Shown in pieces: positions 28,868 to 38,265 of a DNA stretch of 64,000 bases. This DNA is from Pontibacter silvestris (GTDB taxonomy: Bacteria > Bacteroidota > Bacteroidia > Cytophagales > Hymenobacteraceae), in NCBI RefSeq assembly GCF_020907275.1, contig NZ_JAJJWI010000009.1, forward strand, positions 1 through 64,000. The letters run 5' to 3'. A program made the position numbers and the translations under genes. A model generated the notes under the pieces. The model had not been told where the DNA came from. It saw nothing but the letters and a program-made list of their open reading frames with translations, and ran no database searches. Each line of letters opens with the position of its first letter. The stretch's first letter is position 1.

Positions 28868-29025
28868 ATTTAAAGGCTTTATAAGATTACGGGGTTCGAA
28901 GTTGCGCATACTTATGGTAAGTAACAACAGGTACTGCTGTATTAACATTAAATTTAAGAGTAGATATACTGTTACTGAAGCACAATGTTTTCAGTTTTGA
29001 CCAGGACTAGCTTGTAAAGTATTTT

Positions 29026-29835
29026 TCAGTTACTAAGCCTTTTCTTCTGTTGTAACAGGTCTGCCACGCGCTGCAGCAAATGAGTATGGCCCGTTTTTAA
29101 CATAATCAGTTCCCCCTTGTCCAGTGACTTTACAAAAGCGCTTACCTGCTTTGGAGAGATAACCCTATCAAACTCACCAAGAAACATAGTAACTGGCACC
29201 TGGTGCTTGTTGAGCAACTGTACTATATACCTGATATCAAAGCTTAACTCCCGAAAGCCTATCCAACTTCGGTATACCCGCAGCCGTTTGGAAGTGCTGT
29301 CCATTTGATTGTGAACAAAACGGAACAGGCTTTTATGTACCATCTTGTACTTATTCAATGTATTAAGCAGTTTAAAAAGCGGTGCGGGCTTTAGTACTGT
29401 TCGCTTAAATAGCTGCTGCAACCAACCTGGGTAAGTGGCAATATTATACCAGAAGCTTGTGCTGATACCATCCGGGGCAATTAAAAAGAGCTCCTCTATC
29501 CGATCCGGCACCTTCTCTACTAAGGTTAGCGCAAACTTGCCACCCATGCTAAAGCCCATCAGTGAAAAGCGCTTTACCTTATGTTCTTCCAGAAAGTGAG
29601 CAACAATTTCGGCAAGATGCTTTTTAGAAAGTGGCGATTGGTTCTTATGCAATTGGCTGCCCCCATGAAAGAACAAGTCGAAGGCATACATGGTGTAGTC
29701 GCTGCCAAGTGCCTTTACCATAGACTGGTAATAGGCGCTGCTTTGCCCATAGCCATGAAAAGCCAACATCACACGGCTCCCATTCCCGATTACTCGGTAG
29801 TGCAAACGAGATTTATGGTGCGTAATTTGTGGCAA
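29026..29835 (-). CDS. Alpha/beta hydrolase
   Basis: Protein of 269 residues with the oxyanion motif FHGYGQSS, nucleophile elbow GFSMGG (Ser at about residue 95), acid Asp in LGEFDRVISPKQV and catalytic His in KTGHTHLLQ. It has an extra lid region rich in Phe and Lys. No signal peptide, so cytoplasmic. It is next to DUF502 on the same strand with a 19 bp gap, so the two are probably co-transcribed. The substrate is unknown; esterase or thioesterase activity is plausible. Confidence 0.88.
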   Translation of the reverse strand: MPQITHHKSRLHYRVIGNGSRVMLAFHGYGQSSAYYQSMVKALGSDYTMYAFDLFFHGGSQLHKNQSPLSKKHLAEIVAHFLEEHKVKRFSLMGFSMGGKFALTLVEKVPDRIEELFLIAPDGISTSFWYNIATYPGWLQQLFKRTVLKPAPLFKLLNTLNKYKMVHKSLFRFVHNQMDSTSKRLRVYRSWIGFRELSFDIRYIVQLLNKHQVPVTMFLGEFDRVISPKQVSAFVKSLDKGELIMLKTGHTHLLQRVADLLQQKKRLSN

Positions 29836-29854
29836 GTATGTTAATTAGTGATAC

Positions 29855-30397
29855 CTACAATCGAGACACGCCTCCTGAAACAATAAACTTCATTACTTCA
29901 CTGCTTGGAAGGTCCAGGTAAGTTACGTTTTTCTTAGGCACCAGGAAAAGCTCACCGGAAAAGTTATAAGAGTGCGGAAAATAAACGGCTACTTTATCTT
30001 CCAGATTTATGCTTAGCAGTACATCCTGCGTTACAAAGCCCAGCTTATGGTTTTCAGAATCTTCTCCCATTTTTACCATCACAGGCTTATTAAACTTCTG
30101 ATTATCTCCCATAAAGGCATCAAACAGATCTTTAATACTGGAATAGATAATACTGACAAGTGGTACTTTATGCAAAACACGTTCTGCGATAGTAATAAAC
30201 GGACGCACAAAGAAAGAGGAACCGATCCAGCCTACCACCGTCAGTAAAAGCACCATCAGCAGGATACCCAACCCCGGGATACCCAGATCGAACAGGCTAT
30301 CTAGCCAATCAATCACAGCTACCACAATCCAGACGGTAAGAGTAAAGGGGGCTATAATCAAAAGCCCGTTAAGGAAATAGCGGATAAATCGGTTCAT
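29855..30397 (-). CDS. DUF502 family inner-membrane protein
   Basis: Protein of 180 residues with two N-terminal membrane helices (LLIIAPFTLTVWIVVAVIDWL and LGILLMVLLLTVVGWIGSSF) and a soluble C-terminal domain with LVSIIYSSIKDLFDAFMG, VAVYFPHSYNFSGELFLVPKKNVTYLDL and PSSEVMKFIVSGG, all typical of DUF502. The function of the family is not established. It is followed by the hydrolase gene on the same strand. Confidence 0.92.
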   Translation of the reverse strand: MNRFIRYFLNGLLIIAPFTLTVWIVVAVIDWLDSLFDLGIPGLGILLMVLLLTVVGWIGSSFFVRPFITIAERVLHKVPLVSIIYSSIKDLFDAFMGDNQKFNKPVMVKMGEDSENHKLGFVTQDVLLSINLEDKVAVYFPHSYNFSGELFLVPKKNVTYLDLPSSEVMKFIVSGGVSRL

Positions 30398-30415
30398 ATG
30401 GTATGTTCACAAAAA

Positions 30416-30437
30416 AGGCTTTGCCTAAGCAAAGCCT
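30416..30437 (-). terminator. Terminator of the cmk-ispH unit
   Basis: Arms 30416-30424 and 30429-30437 (9 bp, perfect, 4 nt loop). On the minus strand the stem is followed by a run of six T, and it lies 45 bp past the ispH stop. Confidence 0.8.
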
Positions 30438-30481
30438 AAATATAGTAATTATGCTTTATATTTAACCATAAGCTATTTACG

Positions 30482-31375
30482 CTAGGCAACCTCTGTATTC
30501 AACTTTTTTATACTGTCAGCAACCTGCTGCATCAGCCACATAGGCGTAGAAGTAGCACCGCAAATACCTACACTGGTAGCATTGGTAAACCATGCTTTCT
30601 CCAGCTCCTCTTCGCTTTCTATAAAGTAGCTGTTCGGATTGTGCTGCTTGCATACGCTGTACAAAGCTTTTCCGTTCGAGCTTTTTTTCCCGCTTACAAA
30701 CACAATTACATCGTGCTCTGCTGAAAACTTTGTTAGCTGCGGCTCCCGATTCGACACCTGCCGGCAAATGCTGTCGTTTGCATCAAAAGCCGGAAGCGTG
30801 CTATCCTGGTTTGCCTGCTGCATACGCTCTTCTATCAATGCTTTAATATGATAGAAGCCTTTGGTGCTCTTAGTTGTCTGGCTGAAAAGTGTGACGGGTT
30901 TCCTGAAGTCTATCTTTGCCAGATCTTCTTCCGTAGTTACAATAATTGCTTCGCCACGCGTCTGCCCAGCCAAACCAATTACTTCCGCATGCCCCTGCTG
31001 CCCGTAAATAACAATCTGGCCGTCTTCATTCTTGGTAGAATCAAAAGCATGTTTCACCCGGTTTTGCAGCTTCAGCACAACCGGACAGGAAGCATCTATC
31101 AGTTCAATGTTATTTTCCAAAGCAAGCTTATACGTTTCTGGGGGCTCACCGTGTGCTCTGATCAGGACTTTACAGTCGCGCAGTTCCTGCAGCTGATCGC
31201 GGTCTATAATTCGAAGCCCTTTTTCATAAAGGCGCTTCACTTCCATACCATTATGCACAATATCGCCAAGGCAGTAGAGTTCCTTGCAATTCTCCATTTC
31301 ATCCTCAGCCATTTGTATGGCGAATTCCACGCCAAAACAATAGCCAGAGTTTTTATCTATGGTTACGTTCATCAC
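30482..31375 (-). CDS. ispH: 4-Hydroxy-3-methylbut-2-enyl diphosphate reductase
   Basis: IspH/LytB of 297 residues, the last enzyme of the MEP isoprenoid pathway, making IPP and DMAPP with a [4Fe-4S] cluster. Cluster cysteines are C13 (GYCFGV), C97 (DASCPVV) and C204 (SICRQVSNRE). Substrate-binding motifs include GDIVHN, RAHGEPP, GQQGHAEVIG and GICGATSTP. Its ATG overlaps the stop of cmk by 4 bp (ATGA), so expression is translationally coupled. A second Met directly follows the first. Confidence 0.97.
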   Translation of the reverse strand: MMNVTIDKNSGYCFGVEFAIQMAEDEMENCKELYCLGDIVHNGMEVKRLYEKGLRIIDRDQLQELRDCKVLIRAHGEPPETYKLALENNIELIDASCPVVLKLQNRVKHAFDSTKNEDGQIVIYGQQGHAEVIGLAGQTRGEAIIVTTEEDLAKIDFRKPVTLFSQTTKSTKGFYHIKALIEERMQQANQDSTLPAFDANDSICRQVSNREPQLTKFSAEHDVIVFVSGKKSSNGKALYSVCKQHNPNSYFIESEEELEKAWFTNATSVGICGATSTPMWLMQQVADSIKKLNTEVA

Positions 31376-32073
31376 TTTGCTTCAATATTTTCTTTCTCAA
31401 ACATAGCTGAGGCAGTTTTATTTAATACAAACTCTACCTGTTCTTCTATTACCATGTGTGAGGTATCCAGTAAATGAGCATCCTCTGCCTGTCGCAGCGG
31501 GCTTTCTGTTCTGGTTGAATCTATTTTATCCCGCTTTTCCAGGTTTTCTCTAATCTCGTCCAGGTTTACTAATTGCTTCTTTTCGAGTAGCTCCTGCTGC
31601 CGCCTTTTGGCACGGGTGTTTACATCGGCTGTCATAAAAATTTTCACCTCCGCATCCGGGAATACAGCTGTGCCTATGTCACGGCCATCCATTACTACGC
31701 CGCGCTTCTTGCCCATGTTCTGTTGTTGTGCCACCATTGCTTTTCGCACCTCTGGTATTACACTTACCTCGCTCACATTATTAGAGATATACATCTTCCT
31801 GATCTCATCTTCCACATTAAGACCATTTAGAAAAACTTCGTTTCTCTTAGCCTTAGGATTATAGTGGAAAGATATCTCGATATTATCGAGTGCTTTTTGA
31901 ATCTCTTTTGGGTTGGTTAGCGAAATATGGTTCTGAAGAAAATACAACGTAACCGCTCTATACATGGCACCAGTATCAATGTAGGCGTACCCAAGTTCAG
32001 CAGCCACCAGTTTTGCAGTCGTACTTTTACCGCACGAGGAGTAGCCGTCGATAGCAATCACGATTTTCTTCAT
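31372..32073 (-). CDS. cmk: Cytidylate kinase
   Basis: CMP/dCMP kinase of 233 residues from ATG 32073 (MKKIVIAIDGYSSCGKSTTAK); the longer frame to 32112 runs into the upstream small gene. The P-loop is GYSSCGKST at 10-18. The nucleotide-binding signature MDGRDIGTAVFPDAEVKIFM is present, along with the RRQQE and SPLRQAEDAHLLDTSHM lid and tail motifs. It phosphorylates CMP in pyrimidine salvage. It is coupled to ispH by a 4 bp overlap, an arrangement common in Bacteroidota. Confidence 0.96.
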   Translation of the reverse strand: MKKIVIAIDGYSSCGKSTTAKLVAAELGYAYIDTGAMYRAVTLYFLQNHISLTNPKEIQKALDNIEISFHYNPKAKRNEVFLNGLNVEDEIRKMYISNNVSEVSVIPEVRKAMVAQQQNMGKKRGVVMDGRDIGTAVFPDAEVKIFMTADVNTRAKRRQQELLEKKQLVNLDEIRENLEKRDKIDSTRTESPLRQAEDAHLLDTSHMVIEEQVEFVLNKTASAMFEKENIEAK

Positions 32074-32090
32074 AACAAGCAGAATAGGAA

Positions 32091-32249
32091 TTAATTTGAA
32101 TCGCAAGGGCAAGGCAGTTTACCGCGCTTAGCCTTTCTCTTAAGTGAAGCAGTCTTTTTTTGCTGTGGTGTTTTAGCAGTACACCCCTCCAGGGCAGAAC
32201 CTGTAACCAAAAAGCACGCTAAAACAAGGTATGAAACTATCTTTCTCAA
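32091..32249 (-). CDS. Small lipoprotein with Lys-rich and CPC tail
   Basis: Predicted 52-residue lipoprotein. The frame has no suitable ATG; TTG at 32249 gives RKIVSYLVLACFLVTGSALEGC, a standard leader ending in a lipobox Cys. The mature part is only about 30 residues: TAKTPQQKKTASLKRKAKRGK and then LPCPCDSN. I do not recognise a named family. It lies 17 bp upstream of cmk on the same strand and divergent from ade. The clean lipobox makes it likely real despite its size. Confidence 0.6.
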   Translation of the reverse strand: MRKIVSYLVLACFLVTGSALEGCTAKTPQQKKTASLKRKAKRGKLPCPCDSN

Positions 32250-32333
32250 AATGACTGTATTTAATGCAAATATAAAGTAATTTACGGGTTCAAGCCCAAA
32301 CCAATACAATTTATCTGAACAAAACATACGAAC

Positions 32334-33974
32334 ATGCACACAGACTTTACCGTTAGCGGCCGTATTATAGACCTACACCAGCAAGAAATTTATGAAGGTA
32401 CTGTTCATGTCACCAACGGACAGATTTCTAAAATAGTTCGTGAGGTAACTGAAAGCCAAAAGTATATTCTACCGGGTTTTATAGATGCTCATGTGCATGT
32501 AGAGAGCTCTATGCTTGTGCCTTGTGAGTTTGCCCGGCTGGCTGTTGTGCATGGTACTGTAACCACTGTTTCGGACCCACACGAAATAGGAAATGTGTTA
32601 GGCATAAAAGGTGTAGAGTACATGATAGAGAACGGAAATAAAGTACCATTTAAGTTTTACTTTGGTGCCCCCTCTTGTGTACCTGCCACTCCTTTTGAAA
32701 CTGCCGGAGCCGAAATAACAGCTGCCGATATTGAAAAGCTTTTCCAGCGGAAAGAAATAAAGTACCTCGCTGAAATGATGAACTGGCCAGGCGTACTAAA
32801 CCGTGATGCTAGTGTAATGGAGAAAATTGAACTGGCGAAAAAATACGGCAAGACAGTAGATGGGCATGCACCTGGTTTAAGAGGAGAGCAAGCGCTGTTA
32901 TATGCCTCTGCGGGCATTTCCACAGACCACGAATGTTTTACTGCTGAAGAGGCCCTGGATAAATTGGCTGCAGGAATGAAAATATTGATACGTGAAGGCA
33001 GTGCAGCTAAAAACTTTGAGGCGCTAATTCCTCTGCTAGCTGATTACCCGGACGATATTATGTTCTGCTCTGATGACAAACACCCTGACAACTTGGTAGA
33101 AGGGCACATAAACCTGCTGGTAAAACGAGCCTTAGCCAAAGGACACGGCCTGTTTCATGTGTTGAAAGCAGCCTGTAAAAACCCGATAGATCATTTTAAA
33201 CTGGATGTAGGCCTGTTGCAGCAAAATGATCCTGCCGACTTTATAGTAGTGGACAATCTTGATGACTTTAACATACTGAAGACTTACATTAACGGAGAAC
33301 TAGTAGCAGCGCAAGGCAGAACTAACATTCCTTTTACGCCAAGCGAAAAAATAAACAACTTTAACACAGCACCTAAAGCTCCTGAACAATTTGCCATTGC
33401 AGCAGACAAGGCAACTCAGATAAGAGTCATAGAAACCTTCGACGGGCAACTGATCACCAAAGAACAATGGGCCACACCTAAAATTGAGAATGGGTTTATA
33501 GTTTCTGACACAGCACAAGACGTGCTGAAGCTAACTGTGGTGAACCGGTATGAAAATGCAGAACCTGCCGTAGCTTTTATCAAGAATGTCGGCTTAAAAC
33601 GTGGTGCCATTGCTTCTTCAGTAGGGCATGATTCGCATAATATTATTGCCGTAGGAGCAGATGATGAAAGCATTGCCAAAGCTGTTAACCTGATTATTGG
33701 TGCTAAAGGAGGCGTAGCAGCCGTTGATGGAACCGTTGAGCAGCTGTTGCCTTTACCAGTAGCAGGCATTATGTCGGCTGAGGACGGTTATAAAGTGGCC
33801 AACGCCTATTCAGCAATTGACAAAATGAGCAAAGATATGGGCAGCACCTTGGCATCCCCGTTCATGACGCTTTCTTTTATGGCTTTGCTGGTAATTCCGT
33901 CACTTAAGTTAAGTGATAAAGGATTGTTTAACGGAGATGTTTTTCAATTTGTATCTGTAGCAGAGGCTAGATAA
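32334..33974 (+). CDS. ade: Adenine deaminase
   Basis: Amidohydrolase of 546 residues converting adenine to hypoxanthine. Metal-binding DAHVHVESSM (about residues 48-57), LIGDGHAPGL-like VDGHAPGL, STDHECF and MFCSDDKHPDNL match the Ade family. The C-terminal domain has AVGADDESIAKAVNLIIGAKGGVAAVDG and ends TLSFMALLVIPSLKLSDKGLFNG, also family-specific. It is transcribed alone and followed by a 26 bp perfect hairpin. Confidence 0.95.
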   Translation: MHTDFTVSGRIIDLHQQEIYEGTVHVTNGQISKIVREVTESQKYILPGFIDAHVHVESSMLVPCEFARLAVVHGTVTTVSDPHEIGNVLGIKGVEYMIENGNKVPFKFYFGAPSCVPATPFETAGAEITAADIEKLFQRKEIKYLAEMMNWPGVLNRDASVMEKIELAKKYGKTVDGHAPGLRGEQALLYASAGISTDHECFTAEEALDKLAAGMKILIREGSAAKNFEALIPLLADYPDDIMFCSDDKHPDNLVEGHINLLVKRALAKGHGLFHVLKAACKNPIDHFKLDVGLLQQNDPADFIVVDNLDDFNILKTYINGELVAAQGRTNIPFTPSEKINNFNTAPKAPEQFAIAADKATQIRVIETFDGQLITKEQWATPKIENGFIVSDTAQDVLKLTVVNRYENAEPAVAFIKNVGLKRGAIASSVGHDSHNIIAVGADDESIAKAVNLIIGAKGGVAAVDGTVEQLLPLPVAGIMSAEDGYKVANAYSAIDKMSKDMGSTLASPFMTLSFMALLVIPSLKLSDKGLFNGDVFQFVSVAEAR

Positions 33975-33993
33975 GACATAAGCCTTTTGCCTT

Positions 33994-34054
33994 ACAACTA
34001 TAAACACAAAAGCGGATGCTGTTATTTGGCATCCGCTTTTGTGTTTATAGTTGT
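33994..34054. terminator. Perfect 26 bp bidirectional terminator
   Basis: Arms 33994-34019 and 34029-34054 are exact complements around a 9 nt loop. It lies between ade (stop 33974) and the minus-strand response regulator (stop 34060), serving both. It is the longest perfect stem I found. Confidence 0.93.
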
Positions 34055-34059
34055 GTACT

Positions 34060-34500
34060 CTATTCCTGATCAGCTTTGCCTTCAGGAAAATATTTTTCCA
34101 GCAAGGCACTTACTTTCTCTGATGTAAGAGGTTTTGTTAAATACTCAGCAGCATATTTTTTGGAATTGGCTGTATCCTGAGGGTGTGTAGAGGTAGTCAA
34201 CACAGCCATCACGATTCCCTTCCTGAAATCATTATTAAGACGTTCATATAAATCAAGCATCTCGAAACCGTCCATCACTGGCATGTTAATATCTAAAAAG
34301 ATTAACTCCGGGTGAAAGTAGTTTTTGTTTGATTCTTCATAATTATCGTTACTTACGTTATACAAATAATCAAACGCCTGCTTGCCATTCACAAACGTGC
34401 GGATGTTTTCAGTCACGTCCATCCTGTCAAGCAGTCTCTGGTTTAAAAAGTTTGTAGTGTCATCGTCATCTATAAGCAAGACACCTTTTAATTTTCTCAT
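34060..34500 (-). CDS. Single-domain response regulator (CheY-like)
   Basis: Receiver domain of 146 residues with no output domain. Acidic pocket DDDD at 11-14, phospho-acceptor D70 in ELIFLDINMPVMDGFEM, Thr in AVLTTSTHP and Lys in YLTKPLTSEK. The insertion NVSNDNYEESNKNYFHP before the phosphorylation strand is typical of Bacteroidota receivers that pair with hybrid kinases or PAS sensors. No kinase gene is adjacent, so its partner is elsewhere. Confidence 0.94.
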   Translation of the reverse strand: MRKLKGVLLIDDDDTTNFLNQRLLDRMDVTENIRTFVNGKQAFDYLYNVSNDNYEESNKNYFHPELIFLDINMPVMDGFEMLDLYERLNNDFRKGIVMAVLTTSTHPQDTANSKKYAAEYLTKPLTSEKVSALLEKYFPEGKADQE

Positions 34501-34976
34501 TCTGTACTCCTATCTCAAACTCTAAACATATACGGAGGAAGCAGCCTCATAAGTTATATTGCAAAGAACACAACTTTGCATAAAATTTATAAATATTTCC
34601 TCTACGGATTTTACCCTATAAGCATTCTCTTAATATAATTACTTATTTAGTAACCCTTTACAAGCTACATTAAAGGAAGCAGCACCTCTATTTAACTGTA
34701 TAAATTTGCACACAAAGCTATATATAATTTTTATTTATTATATAGGAAAATCTAATATATTATGCAACCTCAACACCATTATTAATCAGCGTGTTACAAC
34801 AAAAATCACACAAAAGACACTACATAATAATTAAATTCTAAAACTATAAGATCTTCTCTTTCTTGTTTAGCCTTGCAGATGATGCTCAGCCTTAACATCA
34901 TAAAATTCATAAACCAAAGAAAGCTGCCTCATTTTCTGAAACAGCTTTCTTTGAAAAAGTTTGCTACCATCCTTAA
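34501..34976. other. AT-rich intergenic gap
   Basis: 476 bp, strongly AT-rich, without a supported gene. Hairpin 34916-34952 near the right end is the terminator of the cysteine synthase gene. The left part should contain the response regulator promoter, not resolved. Confidence 0.6.
34916..34952 (-). terminator. Terminator of the cysteine synthase gene
   Basis: Arms 34916-34926 and 34942-34952 (11 bp, perfect, 15 nt loop), 24 bp past the minus-strand stop, with A/T-rich flanks. Confidence 0.75.
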
Positions 34977-35960
34977 TTAATCAATGTATCCTTTAGATCG
35001 CATCCAGTCATCATTGTATATCTTATTAAGATAACGGGTACCGTGGTCAGCCAACAGCACCACCATCATATCATCTTTTGTCAGGTGCTCTTTGGCGTAT
35101 TCTAAAGCTCCATGCACAGCAGAGCCGCTCGACCAGCCAACAAAGAGGCCTTCTTCCCGGGCTAGCCTTCGGGTCATAAGAGCGCCATCTTTATCAGAGA
35201 CTTTGATAAAAGTATCAATGAGGTCGAAGTTTACGTTCTTCGGTAAAATATCTTCCCCTATACCTTCTGTGGCATAAGGGTAAATCTCATTCTTATCAAA
35301 AACACCTGTCTCCTTGTACTTTTTAAACACAGAGCCATAGGTATCGATTCCAACTGTTTTGATATTGGGGTTTTGCTCTTTCAGAAAGCCTGAGATACCG
35401 GACACAGTACCGCCAGTACCCACACCTGTTGCAAAATAAGTTATCTCGCCATTGGTCTGGTCCCATATTTCCGGCCCTGTAGATTCGTAGTGCGCTGCCG
35501 TATTAGACATATTATCGTACTGATTAGGGTAGAACGAGTTCGGAATTTCCTGGTTCAGTTTCCTGGCGACAGAATAATAAGACTCAGGGTCGTCAGACTC
35601 CACATCCGTAGGACAAACAATAACTTCAGCCCCTACCGCTTTTAGAATATTTATTTTCTCCTGCCCTTGCTTATCTGTTAGGGTAAAAATACACCTGTAC
35701 CCTTTAGCAATGGCTGCCAGCGCTAAGCCCATGCCCGTGTTGCCGGATGTTCCTTCTATAATTGTTCCGCCGGGCTTCAGAATACCTGCTTTTTCAGCAT
35801 CTTCAATCATTCTGAGAGCCATCCGGTCTTTTACTGAATTACCAGGATTCATATATTCCACTTTGGCAAGCACGGTAGCTTCTAAGCCTTTCGTTACACT
35901 GTTCAGTTTCACCAAAGGAGTGTTTCCGATAGCCTCGGTAATATGGTTCAGGTACTTCAT
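34977..35960 (-). CDS. PLP-dependent cysteine synthase/cystathionine beta-synthase family
   Basis: Fold-type II PLP enzyme of 327 residues. The PLP Lys is in NPGNSVKDRMA (about residue 44), the substrate loop is TSGNTGMGLA, the phosphate-binding loop GVGTGGTVSG, and SSGSAVHGAL lies near the C-terminus. There is no CBS regulatory domain. It is close to both CysK and the catalytic core of cystathionine beta-synthase, so O-acetylserine sulfhydrylase or CBS activity is expected; I cannot separate them here. It is divergent from sucD. Confidence 0.92.
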   Translation of the reverse strand: MKYLNHITEAIGNTPLVKLNSVTKGLEATVLAKVEYMNPGNSVKDRMALRMIEDAEKAGILKPGGTIIEGTSGNTGMGLALAAIAKGYRCIFTLTDKQGQEKINILKAVGAEVIVCPTDVESDDPESYYSVARKLNQEIPNSFYPNQYDNMSNTAAHYESTGPEIWDQTNGEITYFATGVGTGGTVSGISGFLKEQNPNIKTVGIDTYGSVFKKYKETGVFDKNEIYPYATEGIGEDILPKNVNFDLIDTFIKVSDKDGALMTRRLAREEGLFVGWSSGSAVHGALEYAKEHLTKDDMMVVLLADHGTRYLNKIYNDDWMRSKGYID

Positions 35961-36129
35961 TTTTATTATCTAAAGGTTTTAATGTAAAGGTACATATATT
36001 AAATCACTCTCTTAAGCTTACGTACAATAACGTTCCTAAGGCAATTGTAATCCTTAATCAACAGTAAAAATAGACACAACAAGATTCTGCCTGCATTTGT
36101 AAGGTAACTATATTAGGGATAACTATTTT

Positions 36130-36159
36130 TTGCATGGCCCACAAAAAAGCCTATTTTTG
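36130..36159 (+). promoter_or_regulatory. Bacteroidota-type promoter of sucD
   Basis: A TTG at 36130-36132 (in a T-run) and TATTTTTG at 36152-36159 fit the TTTG-N19-TAnnTTTG consensus for the primary sigma factor of this phylum. The -7 element ends 49 bp before the sucD ATG. Confidence 0.75.
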
Positions 36160-36207
36160 CACTAACCTTAAGTTAGAGTGTCTATACATCAACTAAATAA
36201 CATACAC

Positions 36208-37098
36208 ATGAGTGTTTTAGTAAATAAAGATTCGAAAGTGATCGTGCAGGGCTTTACCGGCTCGGAAGGTACTTTCCACGCACAGCAGATGATTGAGTAC
36301 GGCACAAACGTTGTTGGTGGCGTAACTCCAGGCAAAGGTGGACAAACTCACCTCGACCGCCCGGTATTTAATACTGTAGCAGATGCTGTAAAAGAAACTG
36401 GTGCCGATGTATCCATCATTTTTGTGCCACCTGCCTTCGCTGCCGATTCTATTATGGAAGCTGCCGGATCAGGTATTAAAGTAATTATTGCTATTACAGA
36501 GGGTATTCCTGTAAAAGACATGATTACAGCGAAAAACTTCCTGAAAGATAAAGATGTTACACTCATCGGACCGAACTGCCCAGGTGTAATTACGCCAGGT
36601 GAGGCGAAAGTAGGTATTATGCCGGGTTTCGTGTTCAAATCAGGCAGAATCGGTATCGTTTCTAAGTCTGGAACGCTTACTTATGAGGCAGCCGACCAGA
36701 TTGTGAAAGCTGGCTTAGGTATCTCTACAGCTATTGGTATCGGTGGTGACCCTATTATTGGCACGCCAACTAAAGATGCGGTTGAGTTACTGATGCACGA
36801 CCCTGAGACTGATGCTATTGTAATGATAGGTGAGATTGGTGGTAACTATGAGGCTGTTGCTTCTGAATATATCAAATCAACTGGTAACAAGAAACCTGTT
36901 GTAGGCTTTATCGCAGGCCAGACAGCACCTCCAGGACGCCGTATGGGTCACGCTGGTGCTATTATTGGCGGTGCTGACGATACTGCTGCTGCTAAAATGA
37001 AAATTATGCGTGAGTCTGGTATTCATGTAGTAGAGTCTCCGGCAACAATAGGTGAGGCTATGGTAAAAGCACTGCAAGAAGCTGGCATCAACGCTTAA
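36208..37098 (+). CDS. sucD: Succinyl-CoA ligase (ADP/GDP-forming), alpha subunit
   Basis: TCA-cycle enzyme subunit of 296 residues from ATG 36208 ([24 protein letters not shown]); the upstream in-frame Met at 36178 is before family homology. CoA-binding [24 protein letters not shown] and [12 protein letters not shown] are present. The phosphohistidine lies in [15 protein letters not shown] (His near residue 247). The beta subunit gene sucC is not next to it, a usual split in this phylum. It has its own promoter and a strong terminator. Confidence 0.97.
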   Translation: MSVLVNKDSKVIVQGFTGSEGTFHAQQMIEYGTNVVGGVTPGKGGQTHLDRPVFNTVADAVKETGADVSIIFVPPAFAADSIMEAAGSGIKVIIAITEGIPVKDMITAKNFLKDKDVTLIGPNCPGVITPGEAKVGIMPGFVFKSGRIGIVSKSGTLTYEAADQIVKAGLGISTAIGIGGDPIIGTPTKDAVELLMHDPETDAIVMIGEIGGNYEAVASEYIKSTGNKKPVVGFIAGQTAPPGRRMGHAGAIIGGADDTAAAKMKIMRESGIHVVESPATIGEAMVKALQEAGINA

Positions 37099-37112
37099 GC
37101 TTAATAAAAGCT

Positions 37113-37157
37113 ATAAAACAAGAAAGGCAGCCTTTAAGGCTGCCTTTCTTGTTTTAT
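37113..37157. terminator. Perfect 20 bp bidirectional terminator
   Basis: Arms 37113-37132 and 37138-37157 are exact complements around TTTAA, between the converging sucD and oxidoreductase genes. Confidence 0.93.
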
Positions 37158-37179
37158 ACTACAGCACAGTTGAACCTAT

Positions 37180-38172
37180 CTATTCCTCACTCTTCTGCTT
37201 ACGCCCTGCTATCTGGTCCATCACCCAAGCTGTACGTGCCGCTGATATGCCTGTACTAGGGCTTTTACCTTGGCCAGTCAGTTCATTTACTATAGTTTGT
37301 ATGAGCGGCTGTTGCACATGGGCAGGAGGTGGCAGTGTGAATTTCTTTAGGCCCTTCGCTGTCTCCAGCACCACGGGGGCATTAGAGAAGGAAGGAAAAG
37401 TTATCTTACCTAAGCTACCAACTATTTCAATGCAATCAGTTTGTTGTGCCTTGGCAACATTAAAGCACCAAACACCACTGCCCAAGGCCCCGGTCTGGAA
37501 TCTAAACTGCCCTGTCACAATGTCTTCGGCAGTATATAAGCCCATTTGGTTTGCTACCTGGCCAGACGCAGAGACAATTGGGCATAAAATATAATCCAGA
37601 AAATCTAGCTGGTGCGATGCTAAGTCAAAAAATAAGCCTCCTCCTGAAACCTCTGGTCTTACACGCCAGGGTAGATTTTCCTTGTCCAGACCTTGTTTAG
37701 AAGGCTGGTACAACCGGATATTCACAAAGCGGACTTCACCAACAGTTCCGCTAGCTATTAGCTCCTTTACTTTCAGAAACGCGGGGAGGCATCTGCGGTA
37801 ATAGGCTACAAAAAGAGGTACCTGTGCCTGCTGGCAGGCTGCTATCATTTTCTGGCACTGGGCATGCGTTAGTGCCATAGGTTTTTCAACATACACTGGC
37901 TTACCTGCCGCTGCTACTTGTAGCACATAGTCTGCGTGTGAGTTGGGAGGAGTCGCAACATACACAGCATCTACATTAGGGTCCTGAATCAGTTCTTGTG
38001 CGTTATTGTACCACTTGGATACCCGGTGCCGCTGAGCGTAGTCCCTAGCCTTTTCAGCATCACGACGCATAACCGCTACCAGTTGTGAGTTTGCAACTTT
38101 CTGAAAAGCCGGGCCACTTTTAACTTCCGTTACATCGCCGCAGCCGATTATTCCCCAACGTACTGTTTGCAT
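37180..38172 (-). CDS. Gfo/Idh/MocA family oxidoreductase
   Basis: NAD(P)-dependent dehydrogenase of 330 residues. N-terminal Rossmann GIIGCGDVTE (8-17) and the family EKP motif in AGKPVYVEKPMALTH (Lys near residue 97) are present. The C-terminal half is the usual alpha/beta substrate domain (EVSGGGLFFDLASHQLDFLDYIL). There is no signal peptide. Substrates in this family are sugars, inositols or biliverdin; none can be chosen here. It stands alone between sucD and oxyR. Confidence 0.93.
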   Translation of the reverse strand: MQTVRWGIIGCGDVTEVKSGPAFQKVANSQLVAVMRRDAEKARDYAQRHRVSKWYNNAQELIQDPNVDAVYVATPPNSHADYVLQVAAAGKPVYVEKPMALTHAQCQKMIAACQQAQVPLFVAYYRRCLPAFLKVKELIASGTVGEVRFVNIRLYQPSKQGLDKENLPWRVRPEVSGGGLFFDLASHQLDFLDYILCPIVSASGQVANQMGLYTAEDIVTGQFRFQTGALGSGVWCFNVAKAQQTDCIEIVGSLGKITFPSFSNAPVVLETAKGLKKFTLPPPAHVQQPLIQTIVNELTGQGKSPSTGISAARTAWVMDQIAGRKQKSEE

Positions 38173-38265
38173 ATTCTCCTGTTAAAGCACAGGTATGAAG
38201 TTAGCAGGAATAACATCAAAATCAACAATATATAGCTAAAAATTCCTATAGCTGCAAAAATCGCT

